Below the pieces are notes generated by a model. It made no database searches. It had not been told where the DNA came from and was given only the letters and a program-made list of their open reading frames with translations. Positions 29,901 to 38,207 of a DNA stretch of 64,000 nucleotides are shown one piece after another. The DNA comes from Flavobacteriales bacterium (GTDB lineage Bacteria > Bacteroidota > Bacteroidia > Flavobacteriales_E > Vicingaceae), in contig JABTUP010000002.1 in assembly GCA_015075325.1 (NCBI GenBank), forward strand, positions 1-64,000. Reading direction: 5' to 3'. Each line of letters opens with the position of its first letter. The first letter of the stretch is position 1. The position numbers and the translations under genes are program-made.

Positions 29901-31261
29901 AACAAACGAGCATTTTCATATTTTTCAAAATCAATACCGTTTTCAAAACCCAATGGCTCTAATGTTTGAGTTGCTGAAACAAAACTTCGTATGTCTGAAA
30001 AACCAAGGTATCCTCCTGTTAAATTGGCATATAAATTATTTGCAGAATTTATTGGTATTGTGGCATTTGGAGAAACATTAGCATCGGTAACTAAAGCATC
30101 GTTGTATATATTGTCTTGAGTTCCTTCACCCAAATCCATAAAACCAATAATGTTTTTGGTGTTTTCAACTGCATTGTTAATGTTTGAAGTCCAAACCTCA
30201 ACTTTTGTAATGTTAACTCTGGAATTAATTACTGGTGGCGATGATAAAAAATTCTCGTAGTTATCTCTAAAATATTGAGATAAAAAGAAGTGTTTATTAT
30301 CCTCATAATCAGATGCAGGTTTTTCAAAATCTTGAATTTGGGCACCTCCCTGAACATTAATTTCTTTTCGTTCACCTCGTTCTTGAGATAAAACACTTGT
30401 TACATAAAGCCGTCCAAATTTAAGTTCGGTTTTTACACCAAAAAGTGTTTGACTACCTGTAATTAATGACCCTTTAAGTGGCAACGACACGTTACCAGCT
30501 TCAATTTTCTGAATAATTTCATCTTCGTACCCTGTATATTCAATTTTCATTTGATTTTCAAAATCGAATGTGGCTTCGGTATTGTAACTTGTGGTAAGTT
30601 TTAATTTTTCCCCTATATTACCAACTACATTTAATTGAATTTTTTGGTCGAAATTAAACGTGGTTGTACTTCGTTGATTTTCTGGTAAAGCTGGATTATC
30701 TCTTGTAGAACGATTTATTCCAAACGATAATTCTGCCGAACCTTGTGGTCGAATATCGATGGTATTTCCACCAAAAATTCTATCAAACGCTTTGCTTTTA
30801 ACTGTTAATGAAGGTCTAAATCCTTTGGTTTGATTAATATCATCAGCGGCGGCTTTTTCTTTCCAATAATTTTGTAACGATTTTTTCGAATCGTAATTAA
30901 TGTATTCTTCAAAATCCATATAAGTTGGATACTTAATGTAAGTATCTCCTATTTTTTCATAATAGTTATAGTTTTCTGTAGCTGGGTCGTATTCAAAACC
31001 CGATTGAACATTGGAAGGATTGCTTAAGTACAATCCGCCTGAATTACTCTCGCCCGGGTTTCCAACTCCATCATTAAATGGGAATGGCAATTCTATTTCT
31101 GGGCTATCTAATGGTAGTTCATCTATTTCAAAAGCTAAAATATTGCTGTGTGGGCGAGCTTTGGTTTCGACAGGGTTTGCTAAATAATTGACAAAGGTTA
31201 TCACTACGGATAACCCTAAAACCAACGTAATGTTATAATATGTTTTTTTACTAGTTTTCAA
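23924..31261 (-). CDS. sprA: T9SS outer membrane translocon SprA/Sov
   Basis: At 2445 residues this is in the SprA/Sov range and is by far the largest gene here. It has an N-terminal membrane-anchor or signal segment (YNITLVLGLSVVITFVNYLA, ~8-27), then the conserved SprA features LKLTTSYNTEATFDFENQMK, KAFDRIFGGNTIDIRPQGS, GLRLDYRISDKFNIGSTI-like strands, ISKSGTAYLDDFEGSQSTID (~770-790) and ILRFAQLQLVRGEWRKYDG-like segments, ending in an outer membrane beta-barrel strand (TNAGFALRFILSQ). SprA forms a 36-strand barrel through which folded T9SS substrates, like those encoded nearby, leave the periplasm. ruvA lies 15 nt upstream. Confidence 0.97.
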   Translation of the reverse strand: MKTSKKTYYNITLVLGLSVVITFVNYLANPVETKARPHSNILAFEIDELPLDSPEIELPFPFNDGVGNPGESNSGGLYLSNPSNVQSGFEYDPATENYNYYEKIGDTYIKYPTYMDFEEYINYDSKKSLQNYWKEKAAADDINQTKGFRPSLTVKSKAFDRIFGGNTIDIRPQGSAELSFGINRSTRDNPALPENQRSTTTFNFDQKIQLNVVGNIGEKLKLTTSYNTEATFDFENQMKIEYTGYEDEIIQKIEAGNVSLPLKGSLITGSQTLFGVKTELKFGRLYVTSVLSQERGERKEINVQGGAQIQDFEKPASDYEDNKHFFLSQYFRDNYENFLSSPPVINSRVNITKVEVWTSNINNAVENTKNIIGFMDLGEGTQDNIYNDALVTDANVSPNATIPINSANNLYANLTGGYLGFSDIRSFVSATQTLEPLGFENGIDFEKYENARLLNPSEYTLNPQLGYISLNSTMQPDQILAVAFQYTIDGEVYQVGEFSTDGVAGQDALYTKLLRATILNTDLPTWDLMMKNVYALGAFNVAQNDFFFNIDYLNPATGVKIPFIPEDGLSNQPIIGLMNLDRLNNQNQASPDGVFDFINGITINANTGRIYFPVLEPFGSNLRSKFSNPAVAEKYAFDSLYTTTQVLAKQDVNKNRFTLRGKYSSSSSADISLNALNVPQGSVVVTAGGATLTENVDYTVDYNLGRVKIINDGILQSGTPIKISLESQSLFNIQTKTLMGTRLDYRISDKFNIGSTIIKLSERPLTPKINIGDEPINNTIYGFDLTYSTDAPFLTRWADKLPLYSTKEKSTFTIEGEFAHLLPGNPSAISKSGTAYLDDFEGSQSTIDLSTFTMWSLASTPQGQPDLFPEGDGALSNTLAYGYNRAKLAWYVIDPLFWRNDSRTPAHIKDNPDMQSNHYMREVLQTEVFPNKSLTNGIITNMPIFDMAFYPSERGPYNFDNGTAPGSGIAADGSLINPTTRWGGIMRRIETTDFESSNVEFIQFWVMDPFNEEDGNPTHAGGQLYFNLGHISEDILKDSRKSFENGLPISPIDYSTGANINLVDTTIWGRVPKVATLVNAFDNTPSTRPFQDIGYDGLNDADEVAFFGGTFGSDPAADNYHHYRGTDFDNISLDILSRYKNYNGPEGNSPTSAQYTESYSTSATTRPNIEDINLNNNLDFRESYYQYVVNLNPTEVNPSNVGNNYITNVLETSVRTPNGENRPIKWYQFKIPIRDPEKIIGNINDFKSIRFMRMFMKGFNEPVVLRFAQLQLVRGEWRKYDGSLLSLGDFIGTDDNTTSFIISAVNIEENSSKTPVNYVIPPGILREINPNPTSNNTGLNQLNEQALALNVCGLKDGDARAGFKIMDIDLRRYKKLKMFVHAEQKNAQTPLNDGDLTVFIRLGTDFNDNYYEYEVPLKVTPPGFYNKDIENDQLIVWPESNNIDLKFSKLTDAKLKRNQLLSDPQSGVSVIKVYEEADANNKVKVKGNPNLAEVRVFMIGIRNNKQSPLRPSDDGLEKCAEIWVNELRMTDFDNEGGWAAQARMTAQIADLGNITLAGNYSTPGFGSVQQKLNERQMETRKSYDLSTGVELGKFIPEKVGISVPMYFTQTEGKITPKYNPLDPDIELNQLLNNDDFSEAYRDSVGFRTEEYMKRKSINFTNVRKLKPKGQAKSHFYDVSNLSFSFGYSKMYMRNADTQFDTKKNYKGGIAYAFSNNPKNFTPFSDAPFAKKKAFLLIKDFNFYLAPKQLSFQTDVDRMYSERRARNNTGFDFEMPTYYQKYFYWNRIYALKFDITKALRFDFNATNKASINEPLTANGRVNKDFTEEYQQWKDTVFQSFREFGINTHYHHNFNFNYDVPINKLPYLDFITLTAGYAGDYDWQRAPIGADSLGHTIQNSNTVSFNGQLNLGKFYTQFKYLKEVEKRSTERQQRRALDRKKPDKLKTQAENAKLKGWATGIPPADLAFDLKKFKDSDTSKVEMWRKKLPFKPLDHVVLLLMSPKNVSGTYTRSKGTLLPGYYQETSILGFNPNFSAPGFNFVAGIQENDFATRAYENDWLVPNASLLYTYNTTYKEEYNLRATVNPLKNLRIQLTMNRNYSTNMAQQFFWNDSLVNENGTLGGYSFPRAIETGNFSMSYMSIFTAFSGDEEGTWNSQVFDDFLANRKVISKRRGSNNPNSVGEINGFSDGYNGTSQEVLIPTFISAYGGTDPDKVSLKNFDKYIPIPNWRITYDGLEKVPLLNRGFKKISLNHAYRSTFNVSSFTTNLFYIPEGAARDVNNNFVSPIQISSVSISEQFGPLLGVDITLQNNMLVKVEYKKDRNASLSMANSQITEVKGNEWSIGSGYTFRQVRVPFIKRRIQSDIDTRIDFSLRNNNTIIRRIVEGVNQLTSGQRIFSVKFTADYKISQKLNFRLFYDYIATTPLISTTFPTSNTNAGFALRFILSQ

Positions 31262-31276
31262 AGCAAACTTGAGCTA

Positions 31277-31858
31277 CTAAAGACTTTTTAATGTTCTTTT
31301 AATGAGCTCTTCTACTGTTAAGTTTGGAGATTCTGTCATAATTTTAGTCAAAGCTTTTTCAGCTGGCATTTTGGAAAAACCCAACATAACAAGTGCACTT
31401 AACGCTTCTTCTTTAATTGTATTGTTTGAACTTATAGAAAAAAGTTCAGTTCCTTCAGTTTTACCAACTTTGTCGCGTAAGTCAATAATTATACGTTCTG
31501 CTGTTTTTAAACCAATTCCTTTCACTCCTTTTAATGTATTTACATTGCCCGAAATAATAGCTGCTTTAGTTTCGTCGGGCGAAAGTGATGATAAAATCAT
31601 GATGGCAGTACTTGAGCCAACGCCCGACACCGAAATTAATTGGCGAAACAATTCTCGTTCGCTTTTTTCTTTAAAACCATAAAGCAAATGAGCATCTTCA
31701 CGAACTACAAAATGGGTAAAAAGCAAACAACTTTCTTCATTTCCTATTTTAGAAAATGTATTAAGCGAAATATTTAATTGGTAACCTACTCCATTGCAAT
31801 CGACAACAACGTAGGTTGGTGTTTTTTCTATTAATCGTCCTTTTATTTGAGCAATCAT
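31277..31858 (-). CDS. ruvA: Holliday junction branch migration protein RuvA
   Basis: The 193-residue protein has the N-terminal OB-fold (MIAQIKGRLIEKTPTYVVVD), the helix-hairpin-helix pair (SVSGVGSSTAIMILSSL, ~73-89, and LKGVKGIGLKTAERIIIDLR, ~108-127), and the C-terminal UBA-like domain III (EEALSALVMLGFSKMPAEKA) that contacts RuvB. It binds Holliday junctions as a tetramer and loads the RuvB motor. The length is standard. It is immediately upstream of sprA (15 nt) and downstream of maeB, a conserved order. Confidence 0.97.
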   Translation of the reverse strand: MIAQIKGRLIEKTPTYVVVDCNGVGYQLNISLNTFSKIGNEESCLLFTHFVVREDAHLLYGFKEKSERELFRQLISVSGVGSSTAIMILSSLSPDETKAAIISGNVNTLKGVKGIGLKTAERIIIDLRDKVGKTEGTELFSISSNNTIKEEALSALVMLGFSKMPAEKALTKIMTESPNLTVEELIKRTLKSL

Positions 31859-31877
31859 AATTTAGTTTTTAGGCGTT

Positions 31878-31918
31878 AGGCAATAGTCGTTAGACTTTTC
31901 GCCTAACGACTATTGCCT
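31878..31918. repeat. Perfect 16-bp inverted repeat between maeB and ruvA
   Basis: Arms at 31878-31893 and 31903-31918 (aggcaatagtcgttag and its complement) are perfectly complementary around a 9-nt loop. The left flank adds aggcgtt, so the element belongs to the ctaacgcc family also seen at 36411 and 55740. It may stop or stabilise the maeB message, although no long T run follows. Confidence 0.85.
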
Positions 31919-31928
31919 TATGTCTTAT

Positions 31929-34199
31929 TTATTTTCTTGTTTGAGCATCAGCAACAGCAATGGTAACCATGTTTACAATTTCACGAACGGAGCTACCTAA
32001 TTGCAAAATATGTACTGGTTTCTTCATTCCCATTAAAATTGGCCCTATGGTTTCAAATCCAGCCATTTCTTGTAATAATTTATAAGCGATGTTTCCTGAT
32101 GAAAGATTTGGGAAGATTAATGTATTCGTGTTTTTTCTAGCTAAATCTGAGAATGGGAAAATTTCATCTCTTAACTCTTTGTTTAATGCAAAATTTCCTT
32201 GAATCTCTCCATCAACTACAATCTCTGGATGTTGTTCGTGTAATATTTTTGCAGCTTCTCTCATTTTTACTGCATCTTCTTCATCAGATGAACCAAAATT
32301 GGAGAACGATAATAACGCAATTCGAGGATTTATTTTAAATCGTTGAATAATTTTTGCTGAAAGCACAGTAATATCAACAATATCTTGAACTGATGGATTA
32401 ACATTTACAGTGGTATCGGCTAAAAAGAAAGGACCTTGTTTGGTCATTAAAATATACATTCCTGCAATTTTACTCACATCATCGTCTGTTCCAATAACTT
32501 GCAAAGCTGGACGAATGGTATTTCTATAATTTCGGGTTAAACCTGAAATTAATGCATCAGCATCGCCAACCTCAACCATTGCAGAACCAAAATAGTTTCT
32601 GCTTCGAACCATGTCGCGGGCTTCCATTAAAGTAACACCTCTTCGTTTTCTTTTTTCGAAAAGTAATTGAGCGTATTTATTTTTACGAGCAGTTTCTTTA
32701 GAGCTTCGTGGGTCAATTATGGTTAAATCTGAAATATCCAAACTAAACTCTTTAGCTATTTCTTCGATACGTTTTACTTTACCTAATAATATTGGTATTG
32801 CAATACCTTCGTCTTTTACAATGGTTGCTGCTTTTAAAGTTTTGTAGTTATCAGCTTCAGCAAACACCACTCGTTTTGGATTACGTTTGGTTCGTTGGGT
32901 AATATTTTTAAGCAACTTGTTATCTAAACCTAAACGACCTACTAATTGATTACGATATTCTTCCCAATCAGTAATTACGTGTTGGGCAACACCCGAATCA
33001 ATTGCTGCTTTTGCTACTGCAGGAGCTATGGTAGAAATTAATCGTGGATCCATTGGTTTTGGAATGATAAAATCTTTACCAAAAACAATGTTTTTTTCAG
33101 AGTACGCCTCATTTACTTCTTCTGGAACTGGTTCTTTAGCTAATGCTGCTATTGCATAAACGGCAGCCAATTTCATTTCTTCGTTTATACAGGTTGCTCT
33201 AACATCTAAAGCACCTCTAAAAATATAAGGAAATCCAAGTACATTATTAACCTGATTAGGATAATCGGAACGACCAGTTGCCATAATAATATCCTTTCGG
33301 GCTGCCATTGCATCTTTGTATGCAATTTCAGGATCGGGATTTGCTAAGGCAAACACTATTGGGTTTTTAGCCATGGTTTGCACCATTTTTTTTGTTAAAA
33401 TATTTCCTTTCGACAAACCTAAAAACATATCAGCATCAACCAATGCTTCGGTTAATGTGTTAATTTTTCTTTTGGTAGCAAATTCTTTTTTCGATGGGGC
33501 TAACTCTTTTCTATCGGCACGAATAACTCCGTCGCTATCTATCATTACAATGTTTTCTGCTTTTACACCCAATCTTTTATAAAGTTTAGTACATGATACA
33601 GCCGAAGCTCCTGCTCCACTCACTACTAATTTTATGTTTTCTATTTTTTTTCCAGCTAATTCTACAGCGTTTAATAGTGCTGCTGATGAAATAATTGCAG
33701 TTCCGTGTTGGTCGTCGTGCATCAGCGGAATATTTAATTCCTCTTTAAGTCTGCGTTCTATTTCAAAACATTCTGGAGCTTTAATATCTTCCAAATTGAT
33801 TCCACCAAAAGTTGGAGCAATTGCTTTTACTGTATTTACAAACAAATCAATATCTGTAGCATCTACCTCAATATCAAACACATCAATGTCTGCATAAATT
33901 TTAAACAACAATCCTTTTCCTTCCATAACGGGCTTAGAAGCCAAAGGACCAATATTTCCTAAACCCAAAACTGCTGTTCCATTAGAAATTACTGCAACCA
34001 AATTTCCTTTAGCAGTATATTTATAAACATCTTCGGGTTTGTCAGCAATTTCCAAACATGGAATTGCAACACCTGGAGAATACGCTAAACTTAAATCGCG
34101 TTGAGTACTGTATGGTTTTGTTGGCACCACTTCAATTTTACCAGGTTTGCCTTGTGCATGATACTCTAATGCATCTATCTCTTTTCTAGTTTTTCCCAT
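31929..34199 (-). CDS. maeB: NADP-dependent malic enzyme with phosphotransacetylase-like domain
   Basis: The 756-residue protein is the fused form. Malic enzyme domain (~1-425): [71 protein letters not shown] (NADP-binding), [11 protein letters not shown]-terminal phosphate acetyl/butyryl-transferase-like domain (~430-750): [64 protein letters not shown]. It decarboxylates malate to pyruvate with NADP; in studied relatives the C-terminal domain is regulatory (acetyl-CoA binding) rather than catalytic. It precedes ruvA and sprA on the same strand. Confidence 0.97.
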   Translation of the reverse strand: MGKTRKEIDALEYHAQGKPGKIEVVPTKPYSTQRDLSLAYSPGVAIPCLEIADKPEDVYKYTAKGNLVAVISNGTAVLGLGNIGPLASKPVMEGKGLLFKIYADIDVFDIEVDATDIDLFVNTVKAIAPTFGGINLEDIKAPECFEIERRLKEELNIPLMHDDQHGTAIISSAALLNAVELAGKKIENIKLVVSGAGASAVSCTKLYKRLGVKAENIVMIDSDGVIRADRKELAPSKKEFATKRKINTLTEALVDADMFLGLSKGNILTKKMVQTMAKNPIVFALANPDPEIAYKDAMAARKDIIMATGRSDYPNQVNNVLGFPYIFRGALDVRATCINEEMKLAAVYAIAALAKEPVPEEVNEAYSEKNIVFGKDFIIPKPMDPRLISTIAPAVAKAAIDSGVAQHVITDWEEYRNQLVGRLGLDNKLLKNITQRTKRNPKRVVFAEADNYKTLKAATIVKDEGIAIPILLGKVKRIEEIAKEFSLDISDLTIIDPRSSKETARKNKYAQLLFEKRKRRGVTLMEARDMVRSRNYFGSAMVEVGDADALISGLTRNYRNTIRPALQVIGTDDDVSKIAGMYILMTKQGPFFLADTTVNVNPSVQDIVDITVLSAKIIQRFKINPRIALLSFSNFGSSDEEDAVKMREAAKILHEQHPEIVVDGEIQGNFALNKELRDEIFPFSDLARKNTNTLIFPNLSSGNIAYKLLQEMAGFETIGPILMGMKKPVHILQLGSSVREIVNMVTIAVADAQTRK

Positions 34200-34411
34200 T
34201 TTTTTTTAAATTATTCTCGAACCCGTAAAAGTAATAATATTCTCGACATAGAAAAGTGCTATTTTTTTAAATAAATACCGCTGATAAAAGTTTTATGATA
34301 AAATAAAATAGCATTTAATTTGCGACATGACTCCAACCAACTATTTTTCTAACAAAAAGATAGAAAATTTGAGTTTATTTTATCTATTTTTAACCTCTGT
34401 AATTTATCTTT

Positions 34412-35107
34412 ATGCAGCAAATTGTTATCTTTTCTGGAGCAGGTATTAGTGCTGAAAGCGGGTTAAAAACTTTTAGGGATAGCGACGGTTTATGGGAAAA
34501 CTACAAAATTGAAGAAGTTGCTACACCAGAAGCTTGGCAACAAAATCCAAAATTAGTTTTAGATTTTTACAACATAAGAAGAAAACAAGTAATTGAAGCA
34601 AAACCCAATGCTGCTCACTTTGCTATTTTAGATTTACAGAAAAAATTTAATGTTCAAGTTATCACCCAAAATATAGATGATTTGCATGAACGTGCTGGAG
34701 CAAAAAATGTGCTGCATTTACATGGCGAAATATTAAAATCTAAAAGTATTGGAACAGATGCAACTTATCCAATTACTGGACACGAACTAAACCTTGGTGA
34801 TTTATGCAAAGATGGACACCAACTTCGTCCCGATGTGGTTTGGTTTGGTGAGTACGTTCCAAACATGACGATTGCTGCTGAAATTTGCGAAAAAGCCGAC
34901 ATATTAATTGTTGTTGGAACTTCGCTAAATGTTTATCCTGCTGCCAATTTAGTTGATTGTGTAAATAACAACTGTAAGATATTTTTGATAGACCCAAAAG
35001 ACGTTTCACTTTGGAAAAGAAAAAACGTAACTCACCTCAAACAAAATGCTTGTGAAGGTTTGCCAGCTTTAGTGAAAGAGTTGTTGGAAAAAGAAAAAGC
35101 ATTCTAA
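34412..35107 (+). CDS. cobB: NAD-dependent protein deacylase, sirtuin class III
   Basis: The 231-residue protein has the sirtuin motifs FSGAGISAESGLKTFRD (~6-22), VITQNIDDLHERAG (~80-93), the catalytic His in HLHGE (~99) and VVGTSLNVYPAANLVD near 170-185. The zinc-ribbon region is unusual: only one Cys (DLCKDGH) is visible between HGE and the next core motif, so the structural zinc site seems to be lost, as in class III bacterial sirtuins. It removes acyl groups such as acetyl or succinyl from lysines with NAD. It is followed by an outer membrane protein gene 45 nt later. Confidence 0.95.
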   Translation: MQQIVIFSGAGISAESGLKTFRDSDGLWENYKIEEVATPEAWQQNPKLVLDFYNIRRKQVIEAKPNAAHFAILDLQKKFNVQVITQNIDDLHERAGAKNVLHLHGEILKSKSIGTDATYPITGHELNLGDLCKDGHQLRPDVVWFGEYVPNMTIAAEICEKADILIVVGTSLNVYPAANLVDCVNNNCKIFLIDPKDVSLWKRKNVTHLKQNACEGLPALVKELLEKEKAF

Positions 35108-35152
35108 AATAATTAAAAAAACTCCAACATTCTTTTTACTTAACTTTGACAC

Positions 35153-35773
35153 ATGAACAAGTTGGGTATTTTATCTGCATTTTTACTTTTTAGCCTTTCG
35201 TTTTACGGACAGGTTTTTAAGGTGGGTTTATTAGCTGGCTTAAGTGGTTCCCAGGTAGAAGGCGATGGTTATGGTGGATACAACAAATTGGGATTTATTG
35301 TTGGAGGTTTTACCAATATTGAACACTCTGAAAAATTCTCTACTCAGTTAGATATGTATTTCATAAACAAAGGAAGTCAGAAAAACCCTAACACAAGCCA
35401 AGGTGATGTTGATGCCTTTAAACTCAACATCAATTATGTGGAAATGCCTTTTGCCCTTCGTTACCATTACAAAAAATTTATAGTTGAAGCTGGCTTGTAT
35501 TACAGCGTGTTTTTAAACTACAGCATGAGCGATGAGTTTGGTGAGGTAACCGATGAGCCTTTCCCTTTTAAAAAGTACGATTTCGGAGGTTTTTTGGGAC
35601 TTAATTATAAAATTAACGAGCATATTATTTTTAATCTTCGCTCAAAAAATTCATTTGTGCCAGTTCGCGATTTTCAAAATTTAGATCAACAAATTGGCAT
35701 TTTAAACAAACTATTAAACAGAGGTTGGTACAATTTGGATTTGAATTTTACACTACGCTACCAATTTAACTAA
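35153..35773 (+). CDS. Outer membrane beta-barrel protein, PorT-like
   Basis: The 206-residue protein has a signal peptide (MNKLGILSAFLLFSLSFYG), then FKVGLLAGLSGSQVEGDGYG and alternating amphipathic strands (FIVGGFTNIEHSEKFSTQLD, IVEAGLYYSVFLNYSM, GGFLGLNYKINEHIIFNL, DLNFTLRYQFN) ending in Phe/Asn, as in small 8-strand outer membrane barrels of the porin-like/PorT type. It starts 45 nt after cobB, with a TAACTTTG box (35139-35146) just 7 nt before the ATG that could drive it separately. No binding partner is evident. Confidence 0.85.
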   Translation: MNKLGILSAFLLFSLSFYGQVFKVGLLAGLSGSQVEGDGYGGYNKLGFIVGGFTNIEHSEKFSTQLDMYFINKGSQKNPNTSQGDVDAFKLNINYVEMPFALRYHYKKFIVEAGLYYSVFLNYSMSDEFGEVTDEPFPFKKYDFGGFLGLNYKINEHIIFNLRSKNSFVPVRDFQNLDQQIGILNKLLNRGWYNLDLNFTLRYQFN

Positions 35774-35810
35774 AAGCCTCCCCAACCCCTACAAAAGAAG
35801 GGCTAGAAGG
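35774..35810. repeat. GC-rich palindromic intergenic element (copy 4)
   Basis: aagcctccccaacccctaca followed by aaagaagggctagaagg lies immediately after the stop codon of the beta-barrel gene. It is a degenerate copy of the GC-rich family and may also serve as a terminator. Confidence 0.55.
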
Positions 35811-35829
35811 AAAAAAAATACACAAAACA

Positions 35830-36411
35830 ATGAACGACAAAAGAAAAATAGTGATTGCCATTACAGGAGCATCAGGTAGCATTTACGCTAAATTATTGAT
35901 GGACTTTCTAATCCTTCGACAAGCTCAGGGTGACAAAGAAGTTGAAGTTGGTGTGGTAATGAGTGATAATGCAAAAACAGTTTGGGAACACGAATTAGGT
36001 AATGAGGATTATAAACATTATGACTTCAATTTTTATGACAAAAACAATTTTAATGCACCATTTGCATCAGGTTCAGCAAAGTTTGATACCATGGTAATTG
36101 TTCCTTGCTCCATGGGAACAATGGGAAGAATTGCCGGTGGAATATCGAACGATTTAACTACACGAGCAGCAGATGTAATGCTTAAAGAAAGAAGAAAATT
36201 AATTTTAGTAGCCAGAGAAACGCCATACAATTTAATTCACCTCAACAACATGAAAACCATAACTGAGGCGGGAGGAATTATTTGCCCTGCCACACCAAGC
36301 TTCTATAGCCGACCACAGACCATTGAACAAGTAGCTAAAACTGTTGTAGATAGAATTATTGATTTAATGGGTTTGGAAAACGACAGCTACCGTTGGGGTA
36401 GTAAGGCATAA
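35830..36411 (+). CDS. ubiX: Flavin prenyltransferase UbiX
   Basis: The 193-residue enzyme makes prenylated FMN for UbiD-type decarboxylases. It has the FMN-binding start KIVIAITGASGSIYAKLLMD (~5-24), VVMSDNAKTVWEHEL (~42-56), FASGSAKFDTMVIVPCSMGT (~76-95) and KERRKLILVARETPYNLIHL (~118-137), all as in the family. Residues 28-37 (ILRQAQGDKE) are encoded by a widespread dispersed repeat (ccttcgacaagctcagggtg) that sits in frame in a surface loop before beta-strand 2. The gene ends inside a tandem taggcg repeat shared with the end of queG. Confidence 0.96.
   Translation: MNDKRKIVIAITGASGSIYAKLLMDFLILRQAQGDKEVEVGVVMSDNAKTVWEHELGNEDYKHYDFNFYDKNNFNAPFASGSAKFDTMVIVPCSMGTMGRIAGGISNDLTTRAADVMLKERRKLILVARETPYNLIHLNNMKTITEAGGIICPATPSFYSRPQTIEQVAKTVVDRIIDLMGLENDSYRWGSKA
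35911..35938. repeat. Dispersed repeat ccttcgacaagctcagggtg inside ubiX
   Basis: The 28-bp stretch from atccttcgac to gacaaag is translated in frame as ILRQAQGDK. I recognise the core as a short repeat found in many bacterial intergenic regions; its copy number in this genome cannot be seen here. Confidence 0.7.
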
Positions 36412-36448
36412 GGCACTAGGCGTTAGGCGTTAGGCGTTAGGCGTTAGA
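36411..36448. repeat. Tandem ggcgttag repeat at the ubiX/queG convergent ends
   Basis: Four full copies of the 8-mer aggcgtta with a partial copy (aggcacta) in front. The ubiX stop codon touches its left edge and the queG stop codon (36437-36439) lies within it, so the last queG residues (LSNA) come from the repeat. Confidence 0.85.
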
Positions 36449-37369
36449 CAAAAACTTAATATTCCTTTTTAACCCTTCAAATTTCGTTCGTTTTACTGCC
36501 GATTTTTTAAAGATTTCATTAAAAATTTCCGCTGTTAATTCCGTCCATTCTTGTTTAGAATAATTCAGTAATTGTTGGTTTGGAGAAAAATGCAATTCAT
36601 TTGTTGGTGTTGAAAATCGGTTCCACGGACAAACGTCTTGACAAATATCGCAACCAAAAATCCAATCATTAAATTTTCCTTTTACCTCGTTTGGCAAAAT
36701 TTCATCTTTTAATTCAATGGTAAAATAGGAGATACACTTACTGCCATCAACCACTTTATTAGGCAAAATAGCCTCAGTAGGACAAGCCTCAACACAAGCA
36801 TTGCAAGTTCCACAGTAATCTTTTATAGGAGCGTCGTAATCAAATTCAACATCTAAAATTATTTCTGCCAAAAAATAAAACGAGCCTTTTTTTGGGTTAA
36901 TTAACATGGAGTTTTTTCCAATCCAGCCTAATCCACTTTTTTTTGCCCAAGCTCGTTCTAAAATAGGTGCTGAATCAGTAAAAATTCGAGCATTTATTTC
37001 GCCAACTTCTGTTGTAATAAATTGAATCAATTCTTTTAATTTATCTTTAATAACATGATGGTAATCCTCGCCATAAGCGTATTTCGAAATTTTAAACGAA
37101 TCTTCCCTTTGCTGTTGTTGGGGAAAGTAATTGTACATTAAAGAAATTACTGATTTAGAACCTTCAACCAACAAAGTAGGATTAAGGCGTTTATCAAAAT
37201 AATTTTCCATGTACTGCATTTTTCCATGCCTGTTTTGATTTAACCAATTTTCCAAATGTGGTGCATCATCTTCCAAAAATTCGGACTTTGAAATACCACA
37301 AAACGAGAAACCTAATCGAATGGCTTCGTTTTTTATTTTTTGGGTTAAAATGGTTTTAGAGGAATTCAT
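36437..37369 (-). CDS. queG: Epoxyqueuosine reductase QueG
   Basis: The 310-residue enzyme performs the last step of queuosine synthesis in tRNA, reducing epoxyqueuosine with a cobalamin cofactor. It has [20 protein letters not shown] (~123-142), [15 protein letters not shown], and two 4Fe-4S cluster motifs, [16 protein letters not shown] (~186-201) and [11 protein letters not shown] (~240-250). The C-terminal region is short compared with the HEAT-repeat-bearing long forms. Its start overlaps the end of the preceding alpha/beta hydrolase gene by 4 nt (ATGA-type), so the two are coupled. The last residues derive from a tandem repeat. Confidence 0.96.
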   Translation of the reverse strand: MNSSKTILTQKIKNEAIRLGFSFCGISKSEFLEDDAPHLENWLNQNRHGKMQYMENYFDKRLNPTLLVEGSKSVISLMYNYFPQQQQREDSFKISKYAYGEDYHHVIKDKLKELIQFITTEVGEINARIFTDSAPILERAWAKKSGLGWIGKNSMLINPKKGSFYFLAEIILDVEFDYDAPIKDYCGTCNACVEACPTEAILPNKVVDGSKCISYFTIELKDEILPNEVKGKFNDWIFGCDICQDVCPWNRFSTPTNELHFSPNQQLLNYSKQEWTELTAEIFNEIFKKSAVKRTKFEGLKRNIKFLSNA

Positions 37370-38157
37370 TTATTTCTAGCGACAAAAGAAGTAATTGCTC
37401 CTAGAGTTTCTTCTTTTGCTTCCAAGAAACCAACATGTCCAACATCTTCAAGTAATAAAAACGAACCTTTTTCTGGCAACTCAGCTTGTTCTATTAAACT
37501 TTCGAAAGGCAGAATAGCATCTTCTTTCCCTATGATATAGAAAACTGGGTAAGGAGCAAAATTTAAAATGATTTCTCTATCCATTCTAATTTTCATTCCT
37601 TCTAATGCGGCGACTATTCCTTGTAACGAAGTTTGTAAAGCAATCTTTTTTATTTGCTGAATTTCGTTTTCATAATTCTTCTGTTTGGTGTAAAAAAGGT
37701 TAGGAATAGCTTCGTTGATAAACAAGTCTTTATTTTGTTTCACAACTTTTATAGCTCTGTCGCGGTCTTTTTGTTTGGTTTCACTATCAGCCCTTGCTGA
37801 TGAATGAAACATACACAATCCTTTTATGTTATCAGGAAAAATCTCAGCTAAAGCCAGACTTACATAGCCACCCAATGAATGTCCTACTAAATAAAATTTG
37901 CGAACTTTTAACTGTTTGAGCACGGCATGTACTGCTTCTGCCATTTCTTCCATGGTATGAACATAACTTAAACATTCTGTTTTGCCATGTCCTAACAAAT
38001 CAATAGTAATTACACGGAATTTTTCAGAAAGGTGTTTGGAGAAATCATTCCAAATGCTTTTGTCTTCCAAAAAACCATGCAAAAGAACAACCGCCTTACC
38101 TTTTCCTGCATCGGTAAAACTAATGTTGATGTTTTTGAAATTAACCGAATTTTCCAA
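37366..38157 (-). CDS. Alpha/beta hydrolase
   Basis: The 263-residue protein has the alpha/beta-hydrolase layout: oxyanion HG motif in [17 protein letters not shown] (~23-39), nucleophile elbow [14 protein letters not shown] (Ser ~93), acidic residue in [12 protein letters not shown] (~210-221) and catalytic His in [15 protein letters not shown] (~242). No cap-domain signature identifies the substrate. No ATG is available: the frame opens after the pepP stop codon and the most likely start is the TTG at 38155-38157; an upstream non-ATG start inside a gactgttgact-type repeat is also possible. It is coupled to queG by a 4-nt overlap. Confidence 0.88.
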   Translation of the reverse strand: MENSVNFKNINISFTDAGKGKAVVLLHGFLEDKSIWNDFSKHLSEKFRVITIDLLGHGKTECLSYVHTMEEMAEAVHAVLKQLKVRKFYLVGHSLGGYVSLALAEIFPDNIKGLCMFHSSARADSETKQKDRDRAIKVVKQNKDLFINEAIPNLFYTKQKNYENEIQQIKKIALQTSLQGIVAALEGMKIRMDREIILNFAPYPVFYIIGKEDAILPFESLIEQAELPEKGSFLLLEDVGHVGFLEAKEETLGAITSFVARNK

Positions 38158-38170
38158 AACTTTTAATTGG

Positions 38171-38207
38171 TTGCTGATTGACTGTTGACTGTGAACTAAA
38201 AACTAAG
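38171..38207. repeat. Dispersed gactgttgactg-type repeat
   Basis: ttgctgattgactgttgact then gtgaactaaaaactaag shares its core with 53295-53323 (attgactgaagactagcgac...). It lies between pepP and the alpha/beta hydrolase and may have replaced the original start region of the latter. Confidence 0.6.
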
